Notes under the pieces: model-generated
Told to the model about the DNA's origin: nothing
The model's database searches: none
Seen by the model: the letters and a program-made list of their open reading frames with translations, nothing else
Made by a program: the position numbers and the translations under genes
In this document: piece by piece, positions 21,338 to 31,660 of the stretch
How the letters are laid out: each line of letters starts with the position of its first letter
Position numbering within the stretch: the stretch's first letter is position 1
Origin: Coenobita brevimanus
Lineage: Eukaryota > Arthropoda > Malacostraca > Decapoda > Coenobitidae
Length of the DNA: 64,000 nucleotides
Direction of reading: 5' to 3'
NCBI GenBank assembly: GCA_032717465.1
Contig: CM064666.1
Coordinates: 2,658,501-2,722,500, forward strand

Positions 21338-22540
21338 CAGTGATCCCTTGGTTATCATGCACTTGGTTATAGTGGTTTTCGTTACGGCTGCAGGATGAAA
21401 ATCCACACTCCTGCCATTACTGCGCATTTTTTGACTAGAGAACATAGCTGTCACACAACTAAGCTGGTTTCTGTTGCCAATAATGGTGCAGTATCTGTGG
21501 TTTTCAATGGCTTTCAGGGGTTCAAAGATGAGACCCTACTTGAGAGGTTAATCCCAGGCAGTGGAGACTACTATCTCTCCACCTCTTAACTAATAAGGAA
21601 AAAGTTTCATATTCTTGCCTGGAAGGAGAACATCCCTACCAGATGGTCAGTGAGGAGAATGCCCTTGGCCTCCCACCAATGTTGTCCTCCTATGAAAATG
21701 AAGCTTATAGTCAGTCTCCCAAGGCATGAAGGGCTTAAAACTCCTGATATTATGGCTGCTTATCTCAAATTAATCATCCCAAGCTCCTACAAGGTGTCTA
21801 TCCAAACCATCCAACACCGGTTGCAGAAGGACCAAGGACCTGAACCCGTTATCATGCTTGCCAGCCATGAAACCACTTCTGACCAAATAAAAATGCCAGA
21901 AAGGCCTCGAGTTTGCAAAGAAATACAAAGACTGGATCTCAGAAGACTGAAGAAAGGTGATGTTCTCTGATGAAGGCATTATTATGCATTTTCATCCTAG
22001 TATTAGGAGGGTAAGGACGACCCACAACATCAACCACAGTGATAGCGTAATGGTGTGGGGTTGTTTTAGTGGAGAAGTGGGCATGGGTGGCCTCTGTTTC
22101 TTTCCTAAAACTACAATAATGACTGCTGACCAGTATATGCAGGTGCTGGACAACCACCTCCTGCAATTTTACGACAATCATGATTGCACACATTTTACAC
22201 AGGACCCTGCCTCATGTCATGAGGCAAAAAGGGTTATGAAATTCCTCTTAGACCCTGACACTGAAGCGCTGGATTGGCCAGGTAACTCTCCAGATTTGAA
22301 TTCCAATGGAAATGCATGGAATTATACAATGGACCGGCTTACAACATGCAAGAACTCATTGGTACCTCACCTTAGGTATGAGATTCGCATCATGTGGCTC
22401 AGGGAAATGAATGCAGAATGCTTCCAAAATTTACTAAAAAGCATGCCCAAACACCTCCAGATTGTAACTGAGGCCAAGGGCAACATGGCCAAGTATTAGG
22501 ATGTAGTTATGTTGCACAGTTTTGTCTACATCATTAATAT
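21338..22540 (+). pseudogene. Tc1-like transposase pseudogene
   Basis: The left terminus-like sequence cagtgatcccttggttat is at 21338. The decayed protein follows on the plus strand: a paired-like/HTH region (DIMAAYLKLIIP...TIQHRLQKD, ~21.75 kb), then EFAKKYKDWIS with a stop, then VMFSDEG (~21.96 kb). Next come SVMVWGCFSG, a second box around HDCTHFTQDPASCHEAK where the catalytic acid and its usual context are changed, and LDWPGNSPDLNS (~22.27 kb). These are the successive DDE-domain landmarks of Tc1/mariner transposases. At least one frameshift and one nonsense codon inactivate it. Confidence 0.8.
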
Positions 22541-22736
22541 ACAGGTATTCCCTGGAATACGATTTCTGCTTACAGGGAAGGTCTTGTGCTGATAGTTTCT
22601 TCTGCGGAGTCCATACTGTATATATATAGGTACCACAGACCCTCACTGTAACAAATTGGGAGAAAGTCAGGTCTATTATAGCTCACAGTCCATTACATCT
22701 GAGGGTCCCCCTTTGAGGTGAGATTTCAAGCACATA
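22541..22736. other. Non-coding
   Basis: Contains tacaggtattccctggaatac, a Tigger-terminus-like word, near 22541; nothing else is seen. Confidence 0.35.
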
Positions 22737-23975
22737 CAGTAATCCCTGTACTTTCCGGACGCCCACTTTCTGGACACCCCACTTACCGGACATTATGGGC
22801 CTGGACCTTCAGAACCCAAAAATGGCCAAAAAAAAAAAAAAAAAATCCCCCCAAAATCTGAATTTTTTCCCACCTGTAATTTGAAATTGCCACGCGGCAC
22901 CGAACAGCTGTTACACCACGGACCCTTCACCCCTTCCTTCCTCCCCCCTCCCCCGTCAGGATTGCCATTTGGTATTTTTCATTGTCAAATGTGGGCCAGT
23001 TTGGTAATGAAAAATTCGTTTGGTAATGAATTCGAACAATGCATTACCAAACGGATTTTTCACGTGTATGAGGATACACAGGATGGAGATGGTGGATTGT
23101 TTGCTCTCTCTTATTAATCTGCTACCCTACATAGCATGAAAATAATCAACATGCTGTTAATTATAAGGAGAGTGATTACATTTATTTACACTTGTATATA
23201 CAGTATAATTAGTGAAGAATAAATGCTAGCTTTACGAATTAGGAAATGAAAAGTTAAATTTGGCAATGGAAATTGAGGAGTTTGGTAATGTGGCCATTGT
23301 GATCTGCCAACTCTGTTTCCCCGTCACCAGCAAGGCACCAACAGTTACTGCCTAACTTCGATCGTGAGCAGATGTTCATCGCGGTGGAAGCCACACGTAC
23401 TCGTTTTTTGTGAATAAACAGTGAATAAACTGCAATACCTCGCCACTAGACCACATGGGACTTTACAGTGTTGTGCAGTGTTAAGAAAATAGAATTTAGA
23501 ATGCAAAGGATTAACTGTGGAGTTCAAACTGGTGGTTGAAACTGGCCTGGTGCAATTAACAGTGTGCAGTGTTAAACAATTATAACTCACAGTGCAAAGA
23601 ATTACTGTAAGTGCAGCACAACACTAGATTACTGTACATGCTTCAAGAGCATTTTCACCACTGCCAAAGCCTTTGGTGAAGGCAGCCACAGACGTGCTGT
23701 AAGTACCCTGGCTGTGGTATAGTCAATTCTAATTCCTCATTCTTTGGTTCCTTTTCATTTATTTCATGCTTTATGTCCATTATTGGTGTGAATAGGGTCT
23801 TAAATAGGTTTAAATAGGTGCTATGCATGTCCGGTAGGGAGTTATTTAGGTGGTTTTCAGTCAGGCTGGGTTAGGGTCCTATGTACCAGTCCAGGAGCCA
23901 GGGGCCAACTTTCCGGACGGGACCACTTTCCGGACATGCCTTTGGCTCTATTACATCGGATAGTGTATTCTAGTA
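22737..23975. mobile_element. Putative pogo/Tigger-like remnant
   Basis: It starts after TA with CAGTAATCCCTGTACTTTCC; the ggac/ttccgg motif repeats several times just inside. Near 23905-23972 the inverted word set (actttccggacatgcctttggctctatta) matches the complement of the terminus at 2635. An A19 run is at 22829-22847. No transposase is recognisable. The right boundary is uncertain. Confidence 0.45.
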
Positions 23976-24011
23976 CTATAAATGTAAGCTATACCCATTT
24001 TATGCTAACAT

Positions 24012-24935
24012 GACCCATAATTTCTCTCTATCTGCTCACTTTCTCTCCCTTCTCCACTAATAATCTACCATTTTTATCTTTCACTCCCCAACTTGGGGGA
24101 GGTGGTAGCTCAGTCAGTAAAGAGGTGGCCTGCAGTCCTACCGGACCCAGTATCAAATCCCCACTGGGGTGGGGAAGAGTTTAAGGATTTGAAATTAATA
24201 AGAGCAGACTTTACTGAGCTACCTGACGACCTGCTGACATATCATAAAAATAGTCCTGCTAATACTAATACACCAGTCCCGTATGAGACAGCCCTAGCAT
24301 GTATTCAATATGGACGGCGGGTGTTAGCGCTGAAGTGGTGACATGTAGAGGTGTATGGTATGTAGGAGGACTACTGGGCCTTGGGAGCAGGCTGTGAAAG
24401 CCTATGCCCAGAGTCAGATAAAAAAAAAAAAAAAAAAAAAAAATTCTTTGGCACCATATCTAACTCTCATTACCTCTTTTCAGAACATTTTGTGACATTC
24501 CCTCCACTTTACACTCAAATATCTTCCAAATTCCTCATCCACTCTCTTCTTACTCTCTCTCACTAATCTTTTCATTTCTCTCTTCCTCTCTACATATAAC
24601 TCTCACTTCCGTCTCTCAATTTCTTCCATGCCCGTTTCTCATCCACTCACTATATGCTTTCTTCTTTTGTGCCACAGCCTCTCTCACCCCTTCATTCCAC
24701 CATGCTGTTCCCTGCACCCCTTTTCGTCTTCTCTTCACCCCACACACCACCTCACATCCTGCACAGATTCCTTTTGTGAATATCTTGCACACAACTTCCA
24801 CATCCCCCATCTGCTCCAATCCATGTTTACCCAATTGCTCCTCCCTCTTAAATTCTGCCCTTTTTCCATCCTCCTGTAACCTTTCCACCCTCCTTGTATG
24901 CACTACTTCCTCCCGTCCTTCCCACACAGACATAT
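24012..24935 (-). pseudogene. RTE-type LINE internal fragment, split by a SINE
   Basis: On the minus strand 24445-24935 corresponds to the region between endonuclease and RT of the long RTE copy: RVERLQEDGKRAEF, EQLGKHGLEQMGDVEVVCKIF, GVQGTAWWNEGVREAVAQKK and KAYSEWMRN are readable over 105 open residues. Homology resumes left of the SINE at 24012-24094 (complement of aaagtaagcagatggagag...). Both ends are missing. Confidence 0.75.
24095..24443 (+). mobile_element. tRNA-derived SINE (family 1), nested in an RTE fragment
   Basis: The head resembles a tRNA gene. The A-box-like segment ggtggtagctcagtcagtaa (24101) is followed ~40 bp later by a B-box-like segment tatcaaatcccc. The ~230-bp body follows (actttactgagctacctgacg..., caccagtcccgtatgagacag, ggacggcgggtgttagcgctgaagtggtgacatg, gtaggaggactactgggcc) and an A23 tail (24421-24443). 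Three other copies occur at 56197-56510, 59539-59991 (interrupted) and 62811-63152. No intact tRNA fold is claimed. Confidence 0.85.
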
Positions 24936-24944
24936 TGTTGTTAA

Positions 24945-25260
24945 TTTAATAGAAAGTGATGAAAAGGGCACAATAAGGAAGAAACATATACCTCTGAGAC
25001 ACCTGGGATGGCTTGAGGTAAGGGGTTCTGAGGCTAGGGGGTAGAGAATTAATGGTTCTGCCACCTGGGATTAACTCCTTGAGTAGGGCTGATCTTGAAT
25101 CCCTCAAAGTCATAAAAAATCACATACCGTTTATTGCACCATCACTGTTAGCAGAAACCAGCACAGATGCACGACAACAATGTTTTGGGGCTGATTTCAT
25201 CTTGCGATAACGAAAACAGCTATGACCAAGTGCACAAAAGCCAAAGGATCACTGTACCTT
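24945..25260. repeat. Dispersed repeat ending in a Tigger-like terminus, pair with 15210-15575
   Basis: Colinear with 15210-15575 over most of its length. Its right end (cgataacgaaaacagctatgaccaagtgca...aggatcactgt) is the complement of the sequence at 21338-21400, so the three segments probably derive from one Tc1/pogo-like family. Confidence 0.6.
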
Positions 25261-25387
25261 ATTACATTTATTTTGAAAATGTCAACCTTAATCAAAATTA
25301 ATGTGACAGAATATGCAAAAAATAAAATTAAAAAAGGAATTCCCAGCCAAAACTGGTTAATAATACGGCCATGAGAGAGGCACTAAC

Positions 25388-26551
25388 CTTGCCGTCAATA
25401 TCTCGGTCCCACATATCGTTGATCGTGCATCCCGCTCCCCGCATTATCACAGCCCCAGCCCCAAACAGGACCAAGAGAGTAGGGTCAGGAAAACAGCCTG
25501 CAGGTGCAGAAAGAGCCAGGCTCCACCCGCATGGCCAGAAGAGCAGCCAGGAGCCAATGGGTTGGTGTAGACGCATTAATTGTAGATATGCACGCAGTGT
25601 GACTGGACATGCATTGACGATCTTCTGAGCAACTGTTGTCTTGCTGGCGATACTGAGTGGTTTAGGGATACCTGGGGGTTGGCTAGGGTGGCCTGGGAGT
25701 TGGTTAGGATGGCCTGGAGGTTGGACAGGGTGACCTGGGGGTTGGACAGGGTGGCCTGGGGATTGAGTACGGTGGCTTGAGGATTGGGTATAGTGGCTTG
25801 GGGGCTGGGTGGGGTGACATGGGGGCTGAGTAGGGTGGACTGGGGGTTTTGCTGGGTGGCTTGAGGCTCGTATACTAAATCCTTGAGGCTGAACTGATGT
25901 ATGACTGTTTGGGGGTTGCATACAACTTTGGTACTGAGCAAGATGACTTGAGTATTGTGTAAGATCAACTGAATTAATCATGGAATGTGATGGACTGATC
26001 TGATGGGTAACATTTGGTGTCCGTGAATAACTGGACGTTGTCGGTGATATATGATGACACAAATCCACCTCACTAGCTTCAGATGGAGTGGCAGAGCTAA
26101 GACCTGTCGAGCAGGGACCAAGGTGAGCTCTGTCAATGTGGAAGATATGAATGCTTGTGGTGGTGTAAGCTGAAACTGACCCTATACATTCTGAGGGTTC
26201 CTGAATGAAGCTTCTCTCGCTTCTCCTTCTTGCAACTGGAAGTGTGTGTGTTTTTTGCGAACAGTCTCTGTGGCCGTAGTGACCAACTGTTGCAGTTGAC
26301 CAAGGGTGAAAAGAAGTTTGATGACTTCTTGTGACAGAAGCTACGGTGGTTCCTATGTTTTCTAACTCTTTGTGAACCAAGCTTCTCTCTCTCTTGCCTG
26401 CAGATGTGTGCTTTTGTATATAGTCTCCATTGTCATTGCAAACAGTGCACTGTGAAACTTGCCTGCTACTCTGCCACCCCCTCCATCTGGTCACCAAGCT
26501 TTTACCTCCACCCCACTTCCACCCTCTCACCAACCACCAGCCCACATTCAT
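25388..26551 (-). CDS. COQ2: COQ2 first coding exon: long N-terminal extension plus first catalytic Asp motif
   Basis: 4-Hydroxybenzoate polyprenyltransferase attaches the polyprenyl chain to 4-hydroxybenzoate in the mitochondrial inner membrane, the committed membrane step of ubiquinone synthesis. With the Met at 26551 the exon gives 388 codons and ends in phase 0 at donor GTTAGT (25386-25387). Residues ~300-388 are clear COQ2: [20 protein letters not shown], a helix, then [20 protein letters not shown] with D-I-D-G-K, the NDxxDxxxD motif that binds Mg-diphosphate. The ~290 residues before it are unlike textbook COQ2: Arg/Trp-rich near the start ([18 protein letters not shown]; possible targeting peptide), Ser/Thr/His-rich, then ~9 heptads HPxQPPx (about 25665-25861). 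The frame stays open upstream to 26593, but a splice-acceptor-like TTTTCCCCCAG ends at 26578, so a 5' exon may exist. Confidence 0.85.
25665..25861 (-). repeat. 21-bp coding minisatellite in COQ2 (HPxQPPx heptads)
   Basis: About nine tandem 21-bp units (complement of ggtggcctgggggttggacag variants) encode [42 protein letters not shown] twice, HPNQLPG and HPSQPPG. The unit length is a multiple of three, and every change keeps the frame open. Confidence 0.85.
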
Positions 26552-26593
26552 ACCAATGCTAGGATGGTCTGCACCACCTGGGGGAAAACACAT

Positions 26594-27040
26594 GCACTAT
26601 TAGAATACAAAATTCTGGTGTACAGAAGGTCCTTATTAAATTTTGCATTTCTCTTTACATGTTTGTATGTTCTTAGGTTCTCAGTAATTTACTGAAAAAT
26701 TGTCTGTTCACTGTTAACTGATGCATGAAAAGCTGAACCATAATTTCCTCCAATTTGCAGTACCAACAGTATGGAAAAAAATTTAAATTGGAACACATTA
26801 TCTCCCGAGTTTTCATGGAAACAACATACTGTAGAGTAATTTCTCAATTATCCAGCATAATTCAGCCAAACCCCCAGCCACGTATTGAAAATTATGCTGG
26901 ATATTGCATTGGTACCATCAATTGGCTATCCCTTCCACACTAAGCCGCATAATGTCACTACCCCAAGCTATCCGTCTCGACCCTCTATCAAGAGCTTTCC
27001 TACAATATTACCCATGAGTAAAAGATTAAAATCAAAATGT
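26594..27040. repeat. COQ2 upstream region; Tigger-like remnant at 26838-27030
   Basis: 26838-27030 repeats the word order of 9858-10060. The rest shows no feature; no TATA box or first exon could be assigned to COQ2. Confidence 0.45.
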
Positions 27041-27140
27041 GGATGCAATTTGTTTGTGGCCACCCCTCATGACAGGGAAGCTATTTGTTTGAGGTCACCC
27101 TTCATGGGATTAAGGCATCTGGTAATAGACTGATAGATAT
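27040..27140 (+). repeat. RTE 3'-terminus only, duplicated
   Basis: gcaatttgtttgtggccacccctcatga is followed by a second, diverged copy of the same terminus (ctatttgtttgaggtcacccttcatgggattaaggcatctggtaatag) and gatagata. This is the RTE 3' end, ~45 bp twice. Confidence 0.65.
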
Positions 27141-27142
27141 AC

Positions 27143-27260
27143 AGTAATCCCTCAATTATCCAGCGTAATAGAGCCACTTAAGGCATGTCAGAAAAGTGGA
27201 CCTGCCTGGGTAATGGACTTCTCCCCTGGCCTCCCTTCACAGGATACATAACGTAACTTT
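27143..27260. repeat. Pogo/Tigger-like terminus (same family as 2635)
   Basis: cagtaatccctcaattatccagcgtaatagagcca...aaggcatgtc matches the 2635 end. It directly follows the RTE tail (GATA)n. Confidence 0.5.
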
Positions 27261-27598
27261 GACAGCCACTGTAAAAGGCCACTACAGTACATCATACAAC
27301 ACTTGTTCCTGTTGTATAACGCTGGACTACTCTATCTGGTCATGCAGAACTATAAACCACAACCAAGTAATTACCATAGGCAAGCACCAGGGTTGGAAAA
27401 AACTGATTTTTTTAAAGCCCCCCAAAATAATTTTTTAAATCAAATCAGATTTCTATGATTTAAATTGAGTTTGTTCACTTTTACGAAGACATTTTCTTAT
27501 ACTAAACCTTTGCCAGTGTTAAGTGAAACCATATTTTGGTATCAATTTTGGGAATTCAATCAAAGGAGTAGCCTATCATACTGGGTCTTTTTTCCTCC
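27261..27598. other. Non-coding, nothing recognised
   Basis: AT-rich sequence with no named element. Confidence 0.4.
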
Positions 27599-28147
27599 TA
27601 GACGCCTTACTCCCGTAAGGGGTGGCTATGAACCAACTGCCTCCATGTCGCTCTGTCTCCTGCCATTTCACTGCCCTGCTCCCATCTCACACCCCCTTCT
27701 CTCATATACCTCTCCACTCCATCCCTCCATCTCATTCTTGGCCTCCCCCCCTCTCTCCCCCCCTCCACTTCACTCACATACTCTCTCCTCATCAGTCTCT
27801 CTCTCTCCACATGGCCAAACCACCTCCTAAAGCTTCCTATCACATCCACATCCACTCCACAACACTCCTTCACTTCCTCATTTGTCAATCTGTCTCTCCA
27901 TGTGATTCCACATGCTCCTCTCAAATAACTCATTTCCACTGCTCTCACTCTTGACTTCTGTCCTTCCATCAAGCTTCACTTCCATACGTTAGAGTTGGTA
28001 TCACAACAGAGTAACTTTTTCACTTCCATGCTCACTTCCCTGTTTCTTATCACTGCTTTCAAGGAACCAGCAACCTTTCTTCCCTGCTGTACCATTTCAA
28101 GCACTTCATCCCCAAAACCTCCATCCTTACTTGTCACACTGCCCCAA
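27599..28147 (-). mobile_element. 5'-truncated RTE-type LINE copy
   Basis: The minus strand reads RVRAVEMSYLRGACGITWRD, RLTNEEVKECCGVDVDVIGS, then RRWFGHVERERL with a small deletion, and GRPRMRWRDGVERYMREGG, ending at the family 3' terminus at 27599. Upstream (to 28147) it continues into the EVLEMVQQGRKVAGSL region with a short deletion around 27968-28005. No (GATA)n tail is left. Confidence 0.8.
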
Positions 28148-28199
28148 AACTAAATGAAACAATACATACTGAAAGATGGATTTCATTTTTCAACTTCCT

Positions 28200-28274
28200 A
28201 ACTCGATACTAGGTTGTTAGGTTAGGTTAGATTTAACTATTAATCTAGGTACAGTTAAGCTAGGTTAGGTTAGG
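28200..28274 (+). repeat. Degenerate TTAGG-like tract
   Basis: Runs of ggttaggttag and ctaggttaggttagg resemble the arthropod telomere repeat TTAGG with an inserted base. A similar short run is at 28878-28898 and scattered words occur at 29310-29440. Confidence 0.55.
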
Positions 28275-28285
28275 CTTAGTTAAAC

Positions 28286-28657
28286 TATCTATCTATCTAT
28301 TGCCTGATGCCATAATCCCATGAGGGATGGCCAATTGACTTTGAGTTATCGGTTTTATGGGGAGGGGCACTAACCCTCCACCAACCCACTTGCTGACACG
28401 TAGGGAGCACTTATGGGTTGGTTATATGGTTACCACCCAGCACTGAAAATGGTTTCTTGGCTTACAGGAAACCATTTGGCTTGTCACTCGATGTAAAGCC
28501 ACCTGTAAAGGAAAGAAGAGCAATATGAAGTGACAGGAAAGATGGAAGATATAGGAAGAGAGGAGGGCAGGCACAGAAAAAGAATGATAAAGGATAAGGA
28601 AGAAGTAGGCAGCACTACATCACGTGAGTGGATGATGGTCGCCACCACCTACCACGA
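28286..28657 (-). mobile_element. Complete short retroposon with RTE-like 3' tail and perfect 11-bp target duplication
   Basis: CTTAGTTAAAC occurs at 28275-28285 and 28658-28668. Between them, in minus sense, are a head (tggtaggtggtggcgaccat...ccactcacgtgatgtagtgctgcc), a pyrimidine-rich stretch, the core with the palindrome around AATGGTTTC (near 28447-28475) and ggtaaccatataacc, then a ~120-bp tail. The tail matches the long RTE element at both of its ends: its 5' region (ttggtggagggttagtgcccctcccc) joined to its 3' terminus (ggccatccctcatgggattatggcatcaggcaatagatag). There is no ORF; this 372-bp unit defines the family's full length. Confidence 0.88.
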
Positions 28658-28669
28658 CTTAGTTAAACA

Positions 28670-30190
28670 CGTGGTATTATTTAGGAAATACACACAACTA
28701 ACATAAACTGAAATTCGTTTGTCCGTCATTTACTTTACGCAATTCTAATCAATTTTTCTTCAACATCCATCCATCGCAAATGCACTTTTTAGTACTAAGT
28801 AGATAAGCAGTAAGAGTGGTGGTTGTTCAGCTCATAACCCTGTCTCTTATTGAGTCTACCTCCAGACTAGATTAAACTGGGTTAGGTTAGGTTGTTAGAT
28901 TAAATTAAATCAGATGCAATGAGAGACAGAGATAGGAGCTGCAGACTCCACCTCCCCCGTCTCCTTTTTTATGTACAAAGAAAAGCATTTGCCACGAATG
29001 CTTATACAAGAGAAAATGCATAGAACTGCGTAAATTCAGCAATGAGCATATTAATTTCAGTGTCCGTTAGCTGGGTGTATTTCCGGAAATTTGACGAACA
29101 CTTAGGTTAGGACCGCCCCTTCCGCCATTACGCTTAATAAACCAAATGAGTTGATGGCTGAACATATCTAAAAACAACAGGGGAGAAAAATTTCACATGG
29201 AACGTTTATTTACCACCCCAAAAATAATCAGAAAAATGTAACACACTATTTGGAAGAACTGATTTTGTAAGGCACTTGTATTGCTCCAAATAAAGTGTAC
29301 CTTTACCGGTTGTGGCCAAGTAAGGTTAGTTTAGACTGGGCTAGGTTTCATAAGGTTAGGGTATTTTTGGTTAGGCTGTTATATTAAGCTGCACAGGTTA
29401 GGTTTGTTACGGCTTAGTTATGAACACGCAAGGTTAGGCTTGCGTTAAATTTTGGTAGATATGAGTGGGTTTTCAAAAAGTCTGCCATTATGCCTGACAA
29501 ACATAAATGAAGAATCTCAATGAACACCGACAGAAAAAAAGGCGGAAAACAATATCAGCAAAAAGCATTTACCACCCTAATTCTAAAGATACGAAAAACA
29601 ACCAGGGTGAAGAGGAAGTGAATGAATAAGGTATTGCTACTGCTTAAACTAAAGTATATGTTTACCTTTTAGACAGCCTTTTTTTTTTTTTTAAAAGTGG
29701 TGCCGGTACCAAATCTTGACAAAAATTTTATATCTGAAGCACGAGTCTCTGATAATATTGCCTCGTATTATCAAGAGAACGTGCAATAACAAAAACAAAA
29801 ATAATCCTCACATGCATGTACAGTAGGTCAGGTCACAGCACTATACTGAAAGTTAAAGAAGCCGTCAGTCCAGGCGTGGGCTTCAGCTGATGTTGTGGGC
29901 ACTTGAATTGTCTCTCTCCAGGGACTGTATTTTACTATTTTCTACATCCCATCTCAAGGGTATATTACAGATGCGGCTCGTATTTAACTTTCATCAACAC
30001 TGGCGAGTGCAATGACACAAGGTAATTGCCAATACACAGACAAAAAAAAAAAAAAAGTGCTACAATTCATTTCCTCTGAAACTAAGCTTAAGATGACCTC
30101 GAATGACGCAACTTACGCAGGGTAATACCTGTGCGATTACCACACAGGCGCGGCCTTTCAGCGCAGAGTATTAATGCATGTATGTGTACT
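28670..30190. other. Non-coding; possible COQ2 5' flank, nothing firm
   Basis: Scattered ggttagg words (28878-28898, 29310-29440) and poly-T/A runs only. This region lies upstream of COQ2 in its direction of transcription and could contain a promoter or non-coding first exon, but no sequence signal lets me place one. Confidence 0.4.
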
Positions 30191-30260
30191 ATTCCCTACC
30201 TGTCAACAAGTGGGTTGGTGGAGGGTTAGTGCCCCTCCCCATAAAAAAACTAAAAGTCAG
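30191..30260 (+). repeat. Fragment of the short retroposon tail (RTE 5'-like part only)
   Basis: ttccctacctgtcaacaagtgggttggtggagggttagtgcccctccccata matches the tail modules at 28.37, 35.49 and 59.63 kb, but the RTE 3' terminus is missing. Confidence 0.6.
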
Positions 30261-30540
30261 ATATGGCGTATGGCTCCAGATGGAAAGATATATAGACATA
30301 CAGTATATTTGTGGCTGTCAGTACACAGAAGTGTGTGTTGGGCTAAAGACTGGTAGTGAACTGTGACTTAGAAAAAGTCATCAGTTTGGGATATCAGTGA
30401 AATGCATAGGAATAATAATCAGTTTGTTGTTTTCAGGTTGACATCTGCATGCACCAGCAGAGACCCTGAGTTGTGCATCCTGTCTGAGCTGTGGCACCAC
30501 ATAAATTACTCTCAAGTATATTGGCTGGGGCAGGCAATCT

Positions 30541-30895
30541 GCTCTGTCTATCTGTCCATCTATCTATCAGCCCATCTATCTGTCTATCTAACTATAGCCA
30601 GACTCTTTAATCCTGTAAGGGGTGGCCACAAACAAATTGCCTCCATGTTGCCCTGTCCCCTGCTATTTTGTTGCCCTTCTCCCAGCTTACACCCACCTCT
30701 CATATACTGTACTTCTCTTTTCCATCCCTCCATCTCATCCTCAGTCTTCTCCTCCCTCTCATCCCTCCACCTCACTCACACTTTCCTATTTAGCCTCTCA
30801 CTCCATCAAATGGCCAAACCACCTCAATGTATTTCTCCTAACATTTCTATCACATCCACATCACATCACTCCTTCATATCTATTGCATGTCAGTA
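30541..30895 (-). mobile_element. 5'-truncated RTE-type LINE copy with GATA tail
   Basis: It has a long interrupted (GATA/GATG)n tail (30541-30597), the family 3' terminus, and ~300 bp of decayed C-terminal coding (minus strand, readable DEMEGWKREVQYMRGGC). Confidence 0.75.
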
Positions 30896-31400
30896 TTAGC
30901 CACTCTTTTAACAGCTGAGCCTTTATATTACTTCTTTCTTATCATTTTATAACATTCCAGATTTGGTAAAATAAAATGCTATTGACTTTTTAAAACTTAT
31001 GAATGATAAGAGTAAAAGCATCAGGGAGACCTCATTTTGGGAAGGAGTAATTGCATGCTATATATGACCTCTCCAGTTCTAACTCCATCTTGTGCAGTGT
31101 TTGTGATCAGCGGGTGCATAAGAGATGAAGTGCTATTAGAGGTAGACTGCAAGGTAATGTTGATTTCATGTGTGCAGTTTGTTGGGGAGAGCATTTGAGA
31201 TTGTCAGGTTGAAAGTATTGACCTTCCTGGTGAGTGTCTTGAGTATATAGAAGAGTTTTATTATTTGGAGTAGCATGTTATATGCTGGAGGTGGGGCTGT
31301 GGCCAGAGTGAGGAGTGGTTGGAAGAAATTCAGGGAGCTGTTGCCTCTCCTGACATTGAGAGGGTTTTTTCTTTATGCTAAGGGACCTTTGAACAGTATG
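30896..31400. other. Non-coding, nothing recognised
   Basis: No recognisable element between two RTE fragments. Confidence 0.4.
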
Positions 31401-31660
31401 CAGCATGTGTTAGGAGTGTAATGTTGTATGGTAATAAGACCTGGGCAGTAAATGAAGACAAGATCTGTAGGCTCAGATATACAGAAATGACCGTGATTAA
31501 AAGGATGTGTAGTATGTCCTTGGTTGTAAGGTCTGGAGGGCTGGTTTATGAGTCAAGAGTTGAGAGAAAGGCTGGAACTGGAGTGTATTGGTGTTGTGGT
31601 GATGAGAGGTAGATTGAGATGATTTGGGCATGTGGAGAGGATGGAAGATGATAGTTGGGT
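31401..31660 (+). pseudogene. Fragment of a second, diverged RTE-like LINE (C-terminal domain)
   Basis: The plus-strand readings MLYGNKTWAVNEDKICRLRY, VIKRMCSMSL and (next frame) RLRWFGHVERMED follow the same plan as the RTE C-terminus (YGSEAWTL...RAVEMSYLR...RWFGHVERM) but are clearly a different family. Confidence 0.6.
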
